From Leisingera sp. S132 (lineage in GTDB: Bacteria; Pseudomonadota; Alphaproteobacteria; Rhodobacterales; Rhodobacteraceae): 64,000 nucleotides of DNA. Position 1 is the stretch's first letter; the number at the start of each line of letters is the position of its first letter. Where the stretch lies: assembly GCF_025144465.1 (NCBI RefSeq), contig NZ_CP083553.1:3664001-3728000 (forward strand), read 5' to 3'. Shown piece after piece: positions 35,583 to 45,053 of the stretch. The notes beneath the pieces are model-generated. The model saw only the letters and a program-made list of their open reading frames with translations, ran no database searches and was not told the DNA's origin. The position numbers and the translations under genes are program-made.

Positions 35583-36524
35583 ATGCGAAGTTGGACAAAA
35601 GTTGCCGCTGCGGCGCAGCAATTGGATGTGCTGCTGTTTGATGCCTTTTCGGCCCATTGCCTGGCCAACACGGTGGAACCGCTGCGCGCAGCCAACACCT
35701 TTGCCGGGCGGCAGGTTTATGCCTGGCGGTTCCTGACGCTGGACGGCGAACCGGCGGTGTCGTCATCGGGCATGGAGGTGCGGGCGCATGGCAAGCTCGG
35801 CGATTGCAGCGGCGATCTGCTGATTGCAATGCCGTCTTATGACTTCCTTCGCCATGCCAGCGTGGCCACCGCCCGCGCGCTGAAATCCGCCTCCCGCCGC
35901 TACAAGAGACTGGCAGGCTTTGACACCGGTGCCTGGCTGCTGGCGCAGGCCGGGCTGCTGGACGGGCGGCAGGCGACCATCCACTGGGAAGAGCTGGGCC
36001 GTTTCACCGAGGCATTCCCCGAGGTTCAGGCCGAGCGTGCACGGCTGGTCCGGGACGGCGACCGCATCACATGCACTGGCGCGCTGGCCGCCTTTGACAC
36101 CATGATGGAGCTGATCGGCGATCAGCATGGCGCCGCGCTGCGGCTGGAGGTTGCCGCACTGTTCATGGCGCCTGAGGCAACCGAAACACAGGACCCGATC
36201 CTGGTGCGCAGCAAATCGGTTGCCCGCGCGGTTGCGGTGATGCAGGCCAATCTGGAAACGCCCCTGCCGATTGCTGCCGTGGCCAGGAAAGCCGGCCGCA
36301 GCCAGAAGGATCTGGAGGCGCGGATGAAGGGGGAACTGGGTGCAACGCCGCAGGCCGTTTACCGGCGGCTGCGTCTGATACAGGCCAGAAAGCTCGTGCT
36401 GGAGACTGTTCTGAGCGTTTCCGAGATTGCCCTGCGCTGCGGCTATGACGACCCGAGCGCGCTGACCCGGGCCTTCAAGGCAGAGTTCGGAACCACCCCG
36501 CGCAGCCTGCGCAGCAGCGGCTAG
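35583..36524 (+). CDS. GlxA family transcriptional regulator (DJ-1/PfpI + AraC HTH)
   Basis: A 313-residue regulator: N-terminal class-I glutamine-amidotransferase-like domain (QLDVLLFDAFSAHCLANTVEPLRAAN) and C-terminal AraC HTH (IAAVARKAGRSQKDLEARMKGELGATPQAVYRRLRL, VSEIALRCGYDDPSALTRAFKAEFGTTPRSL). This architecture is shared by CdhR and GbdR, regulators of carnitine and glycine betaine catabolism. It is divergent, 80 bp, from the acyl-CoA dehydrogenase operon, its likely target. Its stop overlaps that of the next gene on the other strand by 3 bp. Confidence 0.92.
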   Translation: MRSWTKVAAAAQQLDVLLFDAFSAHCLANTVEPLRAANTFAGRQVYAWRFLTLDGEPAVSSSGMEVRAHGKLGDCSGDLLIAMPSYDFLRHASVATARALKSASRRYKRLAGFDTGAWLLAQAGLLDGRQATIHWEELGRFTEAFPEVQAERARLVRDGDRITCTGALAAFDTMMELIGDQHGAALRLEVAALFMAPEATETQDPILVRSKSVARAVAVMQANLETPLPIAAVARKAGRSQKDLEARMKGELGATPQAVYRRLRLIQARKLVLETVLSVSEIALRCGYDDPSALTRAFKAEFGTTPRSLRSSG

Positions 36525-37714
36525 GCCTGTTTGGCCGCCATCCATTGGTTCAGCCGCCACAATCCCCAGGCCAGCGGGATCGCCGCCAGACCTCCAATCA
36601 CATAAGCCAGCGGCTCATCGGCAAAGGATTCGAACATCTGGGTATAGGCGTGGATCGCGGCAAAGGTCAGCGCCGAGTTGAACAACCCGCGCTGGTGCCG
36701 CTGCGCTGCCCAGAAGATCACTGCCGCCAGCACCGCTGCCCAGAGGACGGAATATACATGCTCGGAGATAAACAGCGCGCTGTCGCGGAAGGTATCGCGT
36801 GCGGCATGGAAACTGTCCCAATCGTCGTACTCGCTGCCGTAGTAGCGGCCCGGTCCCCACACGGTTTCGCCAACCACATCACCCCAGAGCGATCCAACCA
36901 GCGCGCAAAGGTTTGAGACCACAAACCCCAGGATCGCCAGAATGCGCAGGTGCCTAGCGTCACGCTCGGCCAGCTTGGCTGCACCCCAGAGGCAGAGCAC
37001 GATCAGCAGCACCATCTGCAGGATCGTCAGCGTCGATTCCGGCGAATAGAACACATAGGCCGCGTGGAAATAGCTGGTGCCGGTCTCCAGCATCTGCGCA
37101 AAGGGCGCGATTGCCAGCGCGGTGACAAAGCGCACATCGACCAGCCAGCCGGCAGCAGCCAGCGCGGCGGCATAATAAAGCAGCGCCACGTTGCGAACCG
37201 GCGAGCCGATTTCATATTGCTGCAGCAGCAGCTCGATGCCGCCCAGATGCATCGCCAGCCCCATCAGCAGGACCGCCCCCAGCACAAAGCCCGCGGACCA
37301 GGCCCCGTGCCGCCAGCGCCAGCTGCAGATCAGCGCCACCAGCGCGCCGGCAGGCAGCATCACCCAGCCGGCGATGTCCTCGTATTTGTCGACCAGCTCG
37401 ATCGAGGCGCCGCCCATCAGCATGCCCGCGCCGATCAGCGTGGCGGAGTTGCCGAACATCCGCAGCGTATCGCTGCTGCGCGCCAGAACAGCCAGCCCGC
37501 CGCCTAGCATCAGAATGCCGGTGACCGCCACCGCGAGCGGATCCGCCAGCCAGAAGATGAACCCGGCGGTGGCGGCGATGATCCCGAAACACAGGATCGC
37601 GTTCACCGCCAGCGATACCATCACCTCGCGCGAACGCGCCTCGATGGTGCGGGCCTGATCCGGGGTCAGCACCCCCTCTTCAACCAGGGCAGTTGTATCA
37701 GCAATGGCGTGCAT
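36521..37714 (-). CDS. DUF2157-like polytopic membrane protein
   Basis: A 397-residue inner-membrane protein. A short cytoplasmic N-terminus with VEEGVLTPDQARTIEARS resembles the DUF2157/DUF4401 helical segment, followed by about 11-12 hydrophobic helices. A soluble loop (about 280-320: WGPGRYYGSEYDDWDSFHAARDTF) interrupts them. Function unknown. The start at 37714 is chosen over 37771 because the conserved part begins at MHAIADTTALVEEG. Convergent with the GlxA-type regulator. Confidence 0.78.
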   Translation of the reverse strand: MHAIADTTALVEEGVLTPDQARTIEARSREVMVSLAVNAILCFGIIAATAGFIFWLADPLAVAVTGILMLGGGLAVLARSSDTLRMFGNSATLIGAGMLMGGASIELVDKYEDIAGWVMLPAGALVALICSWRWRHGAWSAGFVLGAVLLMGLAMHLGGIELLLQQYEIGSPVRNVALLYYAAALAAAGWLVDVRFVTALAIAPFAQMLETGTSYFHAAYVFYSPESTLTILQMVLLIVLCLWGAAKLAERDARHLRILAILGFVVSNLCALVGSLWGDVVGETVWGPGRYYGSEYDDWDSFHAARDTFRDSALFISEHVYSVLWAAVLAAVIFWAAQRHQRGLFNSALTFAAIHAYTQMFESFADEPLAYVIGGLAAIPLAWGLWRLNQWMAAKQA

Positions 37715-37797
37715 CAGCGGTCCCTCGCAGCATCCTAACAGTTCAGCGCAACATGGACCGGCCTTCGCCAAGGGGAAAGGGGAGGATTTCCCAGCCC

Positions 37798-38220
37798 TTA
37801 CCCCTTGGGACGGCTCGGCACCCAGGCATAGCCGTTTTCACACAGGATGTAGGCCTCTCTCAGGCCATGCGGCTTGTCCTTGGGCGCTTGAAGGATGGTG
37901 AACCCTGCTGCCTCCGCCCGGGCCACGGCCGCATCCGGATCGGTGTCGTAAAGCCGGATCTCGATCCCGGCCCCGCGCGGCGGGTTTTCCGGCAGCAGCC
38001 CCAGCAGCGGATTTTCCGCATATGTGCCGTCACTGTGCAGCTGAAACACCTGAGCGTCATAGGTGACAATGGCAAAATCCTGTGTCACCTGATGGCCTTT
38101 CATGGCGAAAACAGTCTCTAAGAAGGCAATTTCTGCTGGCACATCCCGCACCAGCAGGTTGATCCCGATCCCACGCAGGGAGCGGCCGAAACTGTCGGCA
38201 TCTGTTTTTTCGTAATCCAT
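37798..38220 (-). CDS. VOC family protein
   Basis: A 140-residue vicinal-oxygen-chelate (glyoxalase/bleomycin-resistance/dioxygenase fold) protein with beta-alpha-beta-beta-beta repeats: GIGINLLVRDVPAEIAFLETVFAMKG and GIEIRLYDTDPDAAVARAEAAGFTILQAPKDKPHG...AYILCENGYAWVPS. Metal ligands cannot be assigned with confidence and the substrate is unknown. It stands alone between a membrane protein and ade. Confidence 0.85.
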   Translation of the reverse strand: MDYEKTDADSFGRSLRGIGINLLVRDVPAEIAFLETVFAMKGHQVTQDFAIVTYDAQVFQLHSDGTYAENPLLGLLPENPPRGAGIEIRLYDTDPDAAVARAEAAGFTILQAPKDKPHGLREAYILCENGYAWVPSRPKG

Positions 38221-38363
38221 ATTCCACAGTCTTCCCCGGAAGCCGCCCGCCAGGCAACGCCAAATGCGTCAGCCTTCGGCGCCTTTTCACCATCCGCATG
38301 AAGCTTTGATGGCAAAGCCGGCAATCCGCTTGCCTTCCCGCCCGCAATCGGAACAATTGGATT

Positions 38364-40166
38364 ATGTCAGAAAACATTTTTCCGAGCTGGCCCGACACCG
38401 CCCCGCAATTGATCGAAGTAGCCGCGGGCCGCGCGCCTGCCGACACGGTGATCCGGCAGGGCATCTGGGTCAATGTCCACACCCGCGAACAGCTGCCGGG
38501 CCATGATATTGCGATCAAGGCCGGGCGTATCGCCTATGTCGGGCCGGATGCCTCCTATTGCACCGGGCCGGAGACGCGGATCATCGATGCAAACGGACGT
38601 TACATGATCCCGGGCCTATGCGACGCCCACATGCATATCGAGAGCGGCATGCTGACGCCGGCGGAATTCGCGCGTGCAGTGATCCCGCATGGCACCACCT
38701 CGATGTTCACCGACCCGCATGAGATTGCCAATGTTCTGGGTCTGGACGGGGTGCGCTATATGCATGACGAGGCGCTGATGCAGCCCGTCAACATCTTCAC
38801 TCAGATGCCCAGCTGCGCGCCCTCGGCACCAGGACTGGAGACCACCGGCTATGAAATCTCCGCCGAAGATGTGGCAGAGGCGATGAGCTGGCCCGGCGTC
38901 ATCGGTCTGGGCGAGATGATGAACTTCCCCGGGGTGGCCAATGCCGACCCCAAGATGCTGGCCGAAATCGCCGCCACCCAGCGCGCAGGCAAGACCGTGG
39001 GCGGCCACTATGCCTCCCCCGACCTTGGCCCGGATTTCGCGGCCTACGTGGCCGGCGGCCCGGCGGACGATCACGAGGGTACATGCGAGGCGGATGCCAT
39101 CGCCCGGGTGCGCCAGGGGATGCGGTCGATGATGCGGCTTGGTTCTGCCTGGTATGATGTCGAAAACCAGATCACCGCCGTCACCGAGAAGGGGCTGGAT
39201 CCGCGCAACTTCATCCTCTGCACCGATGACTGCCATTCCGGCACGCTGGTCAACGACGGCCACATGAACCGGGTGGTGCGCCATGCGATTGCCTGCGGCT
39301 GCGACCCGGTGATTGCATTGCAGATGGCGACCATCAACACCGCTACCCATTTCGGGCTGGAGCGGGAGATCGGCTCCATTACTCCGGGCCGCCGCGCCGA
39401 TGTGATCCTGACCTCCGATTTGCGCGAACTACCGATTGAGGTGGTGATCGCCCGAGGGCAGATCGTGGCAGAATCCGGCTCTATCAAAGTGGATTGCCCG
39501 CACTACGACTGGCCCGCCAGCGCCCGCGGCACTGTGCATCTGGGTCATGAAATGACAGAGCAGGATTTCGAACTGGCCGCGCCGGAAGGCGCCAATGCGG
39601 TCACTGCCAATGTGATCGGCGTGGTCGAAAACCAGGCCCCGACCAAGGCGCTGCAGGCGGAGTTGCCGGTGGTGGATGGTCTGGTCGAGGGCACCAATGA
39701 GGTCTGCCAGATCGCCCTGGTCGAACGCCACCGGGCCACCGGCGGCGTCACCAACGCCTTTGTCTCGGGTTTCGGCTACAGCGGTAAAATGGCGATGGCC
39801 TCCACCGTGGCGCATGACAGCCACCACATGATTGTTGTCGGCACCGACCGCGTGCAGATGGCGCTGGCGGCCAATCGGCTGGCGCAGGTTGGCGGCGGCA
39901 TCACACTTTATAAAGACGGGCAGGAGCTGGCGCTGGTCGAGCTGCCGATTGCCGGCCTTATGTCCGACAGCCCCGCCACCGAGGTTGCCGCCAAGGCACA
40001 GGTGATGATGGAGGCGATGCAGGCCTGCGGCTGCGCGCTCAACAATGCCTACATGCAGCACTCGCTTCTGGCGCTGGTGGTGATCCCGGAACTGAGGATT
40101 TCTGACCTGGGCCTTGTCGACGTGCGCACATTCCAGAAAATCCCGGTAATCGAGCCTGCCCAATGA
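38364..40166 (+). CDS. ade: Adenine deaminase (AdeC-type)
   Basis: A 600-residue amidohydrolase deaminating adenine to hypoxanthine. The metal motif is DAHMHIESGML; further conserved segments are HGTTSMFTDPHEIANVLG, DDCHSGTLVNDGHMNRVVRHAIA and GSITPGRRADVIL; the C-terminal AdeC domain includes TNAFVSGFGYSGKMAMASTVAHDSHHMIVVG. Length is typical. Its stop overlaps amn (ATGA): AMP nucleosidase releases adenine, its substrate, so the pair forms a two-step AMP to hypoxanthine route. Confidence 0.95.
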   Translation: MSENIFPSWPDTAPQLIEVAAGRAPADTVIRQGIWVNVHTREQLPGHDIAIKAGRIAYVGPDASYCTGPETRIIDANGRYMIPGLCDAHMHIESGMLTPAEFARAVIPHGTTSMFTDPHEIANVLGLDGVRYMHDEALMQPVNIFTQMPSCAPSAPGLETTGYEISAEDVAEAMSWPGVIGLGEMMNFPGVANADPKMLAEIAATQRAGKTVGGHYASPDLGPDFAAYVAGGPADDHEGTCEADAIARVRQGMRSMMRLGSAWYDVENQITAVTEKGLDPRNFILCTDDCHSGTLVNDGHMNRVVRHAIACGCDPVIALQMATINTATHFGLEREIGSITPGRRADVILTSDLRELPIEVVIARGQIVAESGSIKVDCPHYDWPASARGTVHLGHEMTEQDFELAAPEGANAVTANVIGVVENQAPTKALQAELPVVDGLVEGTNEVCQIALVERHRATGGVTNAFVSGFGYSGKMAMASTVAHDSHHMIVVGTDRVQMALAANRLAQVGGGITLYKDGQELALVELPIAGLMSDSPATEVAAKAQVMMEAMQACGCALNNAYMQHSLLALVVIPELRISDLGLVDVRTFQKIPVIEPAQ

Positions 40167-41629
40167 TAACAACAAAACACCCCGGCCATCCGCCGGACGA
40201 AAGCTTCAATGACGCAACCGAGGCCGTGAACCGGCTGGAGCTGCTTTATAATCAGGCCACCGGGTTCCTGTGCGATGAGTTCATCCGCGCGATGGCCGAC
40301 GGCGCGCCTGACAACCAGCGCATCCGCGCCTATTACCCGGAGATCCGGTTCTCCACCTTGACCTTCGCCCAGGTGGACAGCCGCCTCAGCTTCGGCCATG
40401 TCTCATCGCCCGGCACCTATGCCACCACGGTGACCCGGCCGGACCTGTTCCGCAATTACCTGATCCAGCAGATTGGCCTGCTGATCCGGAACCACGGCCA
40501 GCCGGTCACCATCAGCGTCTCGGACACCCCAATCCCGGTGCATTTCGCAGTGGCCTCACGCCCGGACCTGACGGTGCCGCAGGAGGGTGCGGCGGGCTTC
40601 ACCCTGCGGGATGTGTTTGACGTTCCGGATCTGTCGACCACCAATGACGACATCGTCAACGGCACATACCAGCCAGCCAACGGCACCGGCCCGCTGGCGC
40701 TGTTCACAGCCCAACGCGTCGATTACTCGCTGGCGCGGCTCAGCCATTACACCGCCACCAGTGCCGAGCATTTTCAGAACCACGTGCTGTTCACCAACTA
40801 CCAGTTCTATGTGGCGGAGTTCGAAGCCTATGCCCGCACCCGGCTGGCCGACCCGGACAGCGGCTACTCCAGCTTTGTCAGCACCGGCGATCACGAGATC
40901 ACCGGCCCTGACGAGGTGATCCCCGAAGCAGGCAAGCTGCCGCAAATGCCCACCTACCACCTGAAGCGCGAGGACGGCAACGGCATCACCCTGGTCAACA
41001 TCGGTGTCGGCCCCTCCAACGCCAAGACCGCAACCGACCACATCGCGGTGCTGCGCCCGCATGCGTGGCTGATGGTCGGCCATTGCGCGGGCCTCCGGAA
41101 CACTCAGGCGCTGGGGGATTTCGTGCTGGCCCACGGCTACCTGCGCGAGGATCATGTGCTGGACGACGACCTGCCGATCTGGACCCCGATCCCGGCGCTT
41201 GCGGAAATCCAAGTCGCGCTGGAGGAGGCGGTGGCCGAGATCACCGAGTACGAGGGCTTCGATCTCAAGCGGATCATGCGCACCGGCACCGTCGCCACCA
41301 TCGACAACCGCAACTGGGAGCTGCGCGACCAGTCCGGTCCGGTCCAGCGCCTGTCCCAGTCGCGCGCCGTCGCGCTGGACATGGAAAGCGCCACCATCGC
41401 CGCCAACGGCTACCGGTTCAGGGTGCCCTACGGCACGCTGCTCTGTGTTTCGGACAAGCCGCTGCATGGTGAGTTGAAGCTGCCGGGCATGGCGTCGGAC
41501 TTTTATCAGACCCAGGTTGCGCGCCATCTGCAAATCGGCATAAGAGCTATGGAACGCCTGCGCGGCATGCCTTTGGAGCGTCTGCACAGCCGGAAATTGC
41601 GCTCGTTCGACGAAACAGCCTTCCTCTAA
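40163..41629 (+). CDS. amn: AMP nucleosidase
   Basis: A 488-residue enzyme hydrolysing AMP to adenine and ribose 5-phosphate. The N-terminal AMP-nucleosidase domain (about 1-180) precedes the C-terminal nucleoside-phosphorylase-like catalytic domain (NIGVGPSNAKTATDHIAVLRPHAWLMVGHCAGLR; DMESATIAANGYRFRVPYGTLLCVSDKPLHGELK). It overlaps ade by ATGA and lies before a HU gene with its own promoter region. Confidence 0.95.
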   Translation: MITTKHPGHPPDESFNDATEAVNRLELLYNQATGFLCDEFIRAMADGAPDNQRIRAYYPEIRFSTLTFAQVDSRLSFGHVSSPGTYATTVTRPDLFRNYLIQQIGLLIRNHGQPVTISVSDTPIPVHFAVASRPDLTVPQEGAAGFTLRDVFDVPDLSTTNDDIVNGTYQPANGTGPLALFTAQRVDYSLARLSHYTATSAEHFQNHVLFTNYQFYVAEFEAYARTRLADPDSGYSSFVSTGDHEITGPDEVIPEAGKLPQMPTYHLKREDGNGITLVNIGVGPSNAKTATDHIAVLRPHAWLMVGHCAGLRNTQALGDFVLAHGYLREDHVLDDDLPIWTPIPALAEIQVALEEAVAEITEYEGFDLKRIMRTGTVATIDNRNWELRDQSGPVQRLSQSRAVALDMESATIAANGYRFRVPYGTLLCVSDKPLHGELKLPGMASDFYQTQVARHLQIGIRAMERLRGMPLERLHSRKLRSFDETAFL

Positions 41630-41768
41630 GGCGGTTTTTTGCAGTTTTCCTAGAAAAAATGCCCATTTTGGCCTGCGCGGAGCACACAAGAAGTTGTGTT
41701 ATCATACAACATAACGATAATGTCACGCGATGAGGCCCCACAGTTCGGGCAGTTTAAGGAGACGAAGA

Positions 41769-42056
41769 ATGTCCAAACCGATGACCAAAACCCAGCTTGT
41801 TGCCGCTCTGGCAGAGGAAATGGGCAGCGACAAGAAAGTCGCAGGCTCCGCACTGGAAGCGGTCTGCTCGCTGATCACCCGCGAAGTGTCGGGCGGCGGT
41901 GCCGTGACCCTGCCGGGCGTCGGCAAAATCTACTGCCGCGAGCGTCCCGAGCGCGAAGTGCGCAACCCGGCTACCGGTGAGAAGTTCACCAAGGAAGCCG
42001 ACAAGGTGGTGAAAATGACCATCGCCAAAGCGCTGAAGGACAGCGTGAACGGCTGA
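41769..42056 (+). CDS. HU family DNA-binding protein
   Basis: A 95-residue histone-like protein: MTKTQLVAALAEEMGSDKKVAGSALEAVCSLITREV (dimerisation helices) and the DNA-contacting beta arm VTLPGVGKIYCRERPEREVRNPATGEKFTKEADKVVKMTIAKALKD, where the proline of the RNPATG tip is present. AAGGAGACGAAGA places ATG at 41769. A/T-rich DNA with GTTAT/ATAAC symmetry lies upstream and a strong terminator follows. The cysteine in the arm (YCRER) is unusual for HU. Confidence 0.92.
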   Translation: MSKPMTKTQLVAALAEEMGSDKKVAGSALEAVCSLITREVSGGGAVTLPGVGKIYCRERPEREVRNPATGEKFTKEADKVVKMTIAKALKDSVNG

Positions 42057-42081
42057 TACCGGATGTGATACGGACGGTTTG

Positions 42082-42114
42082 AGGGCTGCCCGCTGCGGGC
42101 GGCCCTTTTCTTTT
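42082..42114 (+). terminator. Rho-independent terminator after HU gene
   Basis: AGGGCTGCCCG and CGGGCGGCCCT pair (one G-T) around CTG and run into TTTTCTTTT. Confidence 0.9.
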
Positions 42115-42219
42115 GCACTGCACATACAGCCGACAGTTCGCCCGCCGCCGCAGCGTTGCTGATTGCAAAGCCGGTCCCGGCGGCGCAGGCTGAGGCCAAC
42201 GCACAAGGGAGCCTGCACC

Positions 42220-42843
42220 ATGGAGAACGTAAATCTGCTGCTGATCCTGGGTGCCGCTTTGCTGGCCGGCGCCAGCCCCGGCCCCGCCACCCTGACCATC
42301 GCCGGCACCGCCATGCAGCGCGGCCGCGCCGCCGGGCTGTCACTGGCAGCCGGCGTCAGCAGCGGTTCGCTGATCTGGTCGGTCTCTGCCGCATTTGGCC
42401 TAGGCGCGGTGATGCTGGCGAATGCCTGGATGTTCGAGGTGGTCCGCTACTTCGGCGCCGCCTACCTGATGTATCTGGCGGTCCGCTCCGCCCGCTCTGC
42501 CCTGCGCTCCGGCGCCCCGGAACTGCGCCCCTCCTCCGCACACTCGCTGCGCACCGCCTATGCCAAGGGGCTGGCACTGCATCTGACCAATCCCAAGGCG
42601 ATCCTGTTCTTCGGCTCGCTCTACGCCATTGGCATTCCGCCCGGCACCGCGCCCTCAGCGCTGCTGGTGGTGATTGCCGCCATCGCGGTGCAAAGCACGC
42701 TGGTCTTCCATGGCTATGCGCTCCTGTTTTCCAGCGCCGCCGCCAGCCGCGTCTACATCCGCCTGCGCCGCGTGTTCGAAGCCCTGTTTGCCGCCGCCTT
42801 TGGCGCTGCCAGCTGGCAGATCTTTGCAGCCCGCCTCAGCTGA
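42220..42843 (+). CDS. LysE family translocator
   Basis: A 207-residue inner-membrane exporter with five to six helices. The LysE/RhtB signature ASPGPATLTIAGTAMQRGRAAGLSLAAGVSSGSLIW lies at the N-terminus, and TNPKAILFFGSLYA in the middle. It probably exports amino acids or derivatives; substrate unknown. ATG 42220 follows AAGGGAG. The next gene is another exporter of a different family, 75 bp on. Confidence 0.9.
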   Translation: MENVNLLLILGAALLAGASPGPATLTIAGTAMQRGRAAGLSLAAGVSSGSLIWSVSAAFGLGAVMLANAWMFEVVRYFGAAYLMYLAVRSARSALRSGAPELRPSSAHSLRTAYAKGLALHLTNPKAILFFGSLYAIGIPPGTAPSALLVVIAAIAVQSTLVFHGYALLFSSAAASRVYIRLRRVFEALFAAAFGAASWQIFAARLS

Positions 42844-42918
42844 CAGGGCTTGAATAACGGGGCTTGATCCCGCCGCCCGCTTCCCCGAAGGTCCGCCTCA
42901 GCAGAAAGGGTTGGGACA

Positions 42919-43824
42919 ATGGATGCACGCGCAATTGCCATGGGGCTTGCCTTTGCCCTGATGTGGTCCTCGGCCTTCACCTCGGCCCGGATCATCGTGC
43001 AGGACGCATCGCCGCTGTTCTCGCTTGCTGTGCGTTTCCTGATCTCCGGCCTGATCGGCGTCGCCATCGCCCGCGCCCTGGGCCAGACTTGGCGGCTGAC
43101 GCCGGGCCAGTGGCGCGCCACGTTTATTTTCGGCATCTGCCAGAACGCGCTCTACCTCGGCCTCAACTTTGTCGCCATGCAATGGATCGAGGCCTCCCTG
43201 GCTGCCATCATCGCCTCCACCATGCCACTGCTGGTGGCGCTGGCCGGATGGATGCTGTTCGGCGAGCGGCTGCGGCCCCTCGGCTATGCCGGACTGCTCG
43301 CGGGCATCCTGGGCGTCGCCCTGATCATGGGCACCCGACTCAGCGCCGGGGTGGATCTGATGGGAGTGTTCCTCTGCGTGATCGGCGTGCTGGCCCTCAC
43401 TGCCGCCACCCTTGCCCTGCGCGGCGCCACCTCCGGCGGCAACTTCATGATGGTCGTGGGGCTGCAGATGCTGATCGGCTCCGCCATCCTGTTTTTCGCC
43501 GCACCGCTGAGCGAAGAGATTTTCGTCAATCCAACCTGGCGGCTGGCGGCGGCTTTCACCTACACCACCATCGTGCCGGGGCTGATGGCGACCTTCATCT
43601 GGGTGCTGCTCCTGAACCGCATCGGCGCGGTGCGCGCCGCCACCTTCCACTTTCTGAACCCGGTGTTCGGCGTCGCCGTCGCCAGCGTGCTGCTGGGCGA
43701 GAAACTCGGGCCGCTCGATGTGCTTGGCGTTGCCATCGTCACCGGCGGCATTCTGGCGGTGCAGCTCTCCCGCCAGCCTGCACATCCGCAAACCGGGCCC
43801 TCCCGCGCGGCAAAGCCGGGCTGA
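42919..43824 (+). CDS. EamA/DMT family transporter
   Basis: A 301-residue inner-membrane protein with ten predicted helices in two EamA domains (LAFALMWSSAFTSARIIVQDASPLFSLAVRFLISG; ATFHFLNPVFGVAVASVLLGEKLGPLDVLGVAIVTGGI). Metabolite export is likely, substrate unknown. GCAGAAAGG precedes ATG 42919. A paralogue lies at 17673-18608. Confidence 0.9.
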   Translation: MDARAIAMGLAFALMWSSAFTSARIIVQDASPLFSLAVRFLISGLIGVAIARALGQTWRLTPGQWRATFIFGICQNALYLGLNFVAMQWIEASLAAIIASTMPLLVALAGWMLFGERLRPLGYAGLLAGILGVALIMGTRLSAGVDLMGVFLCVIGVLALTAATLALRGATSGGNFMMVVGLQMLIGSAILFFAAPLSEEIFVNPTWRLAAAFTYTTIVPGLMATFIWVLLLNRIGAVRAATFHFLNPVFGVAVASVLLGEKLGPLDVLGVAIVTGGILAVQLSRQPAHPQTGPSRAAKPG

Positions 43825-43936
43825 CGCCCGTCCCTGCCCCTTGGGCCCGGCGCCGCTGCCGCGGCGCGGACCCGTTGCAAGTGCTTGCACTTCCGCCGTA
43901 ACCTGATCCGCAAGGACATAAGCAGGAGGACGCGGC

Positions 43937-44500
43937 ATGAGCGCGCAACTATCCCAGGTGCTGGACGCCATCGACGCCGCCAATGCCAAGGATCCCAACC
44001 TGGAAGACGGCCAGCCCGCCGCGCTGCTCTATGGCCAGCGGATGAGCGCGGAACAGGCGCGTCTGTTCCCGGACGCAGCCGAGCCATTGCAGATCGCCGC
44101 CCGCGGCCAGCATGTGGAGCGCTGGAAGCTGGAACGCAGCGCCTTCCCCGAAGGCCGCTCCGGCTATCTGGCCTGGCGCAAGGCCGAGGCAGAACACCAC
44201 GCCGAAGTGGTCACCGCCCTGATGCAGGACGCGGGATATGGCGCAGAAGACGTCAGCGCCGCAGCACGGATGCTGCGCAAGGAAGGCATCAAGCGCGATG
44301 ATCAGGTGCAAGCTCTGGAGGACATCATCTGCTTTGTCTTCCTGAAATGGTACTTTGAACCCTTCGCCGCCAAGCATCCCGCAGACAAGGTGCAGCGCAT
44401 CGTCGAAAAGACCGCCCGCAAGATGTCGGCTGAGGCCCGCGCCCGGGTGCTGGGCGAATTCACCCTGCCCGCAGAGCTGGCCGGCGCCTTCGCCGCCTGA
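43937..44500 (+). CDS. DUF4202 family protein
   Basis: A 187-residue cytosolic all-alpha protein matching DUF4202 (DAIDAANAKDPNLEDGQPAALLYGQRM; AARGQHVERWKLERSAFPEGRSGYLAWRKAEAEHHAEVV; EDIICFVFLKWYFEPFAAKH). The conserved QH and EHH histidines with acidic residues suggest an HD-like metal site, but the function is unknown. The family is often found near sulfate or sulfur genes in other bacteria; here it precedes msrB by about 100 bp. Confidence 0.88.
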   Translation: MSAQLSQVLDAIDAANAKDPNLEDGQPAALLYGQRMSAEQARLFPDAAEPLQIAARGQHVERWKLERSAFPEGRSGYLAWRKAEAEHHAEVVTALMQDAGYGAEDVSAAARMLRKEGIKRDDQVQALEDIICFVFLKWYFEPFAAKHPADKVQRIVEKTARKMSAEARARVLGEFTLPAELAGAFAA

Positions 44501-44603
44501 CCGGCACCCGCTACACGGCTTTGCGAGCCGCCTGTAACAGGATTTGCATTTCCGCATCCAGACCCCATGTTCTGCACCAAACGCGAACAGGCGGGAGGAC
44601 ACC

Positions 44604-45053
44604 ATGACCAAATATTTCAAGAACCCGGACGTTATCGCCACCCTCTCCGAGGAAGAGTTCTATGTGACCCAGAACGCGGGCACCGAACGGCCGGGCACCG
44701 GCAAGCTGCTGAACAACAAGGAGCCGGGCATCTACGTCGACATCGTCTCTGGAGAGCCGCTGTTTGCCTCCTCCGACAAATACGAGTCCGGCTGCGGCTG
44801 GCCCAGTTTCACCAAGCCGATCGAATCCGCGCATATCCAGGAGTTGGAGGACCGCAGCCTCGGCATGATCCGCACAGAGGTCCGCTCCACCCATGGCGAC
44901 AGCCACCTGGGCCATGTGTTCCCCGATGGGCCGATGGACCGCGGCGGCCTGCGCTACTGCATCAATTCCGCCTCCCTGCGGTTCGTGCATCTGGACGACA
45001 TGGAGGCGGAGGGATATGGCGCCTACATCAACCAAGTGGAGGTCGTGAAATGA
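44604..45053 (+). CDS. msrB: Peptide-methionine (R)-S-oxide reductase MsrB
   Basis: A 149-residue repair enzyme for methionine-R-sulfoxide. The catalytic cysteine is C119 ([11 protein letters not shown]) and the resolving cysteine is C64 in ESGCGWPSF. The two zinc-binding CxxC pairs found in many MsrB proteins are absent, so this is the zinc-less form. GGGAGG precedes ATG 44604. It overlaps msrA by ATGA, giving a two-gene repair unit for both sulfoxide epimers. Confidence 0.96.
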   Translation: MTKYFKNPDVIATLSEEEFYVTQNAGTERPGTGKLLNNKEPGIYVDIVSGEPLFASSDKYESGCGWPSFTKPIESAHIQELEDRSLGMIRTEVRSTHGDSHLGHVFPDGPMDRGGLRYCINSASLRFVHLDDMEAEGYGAYINQVEVVK

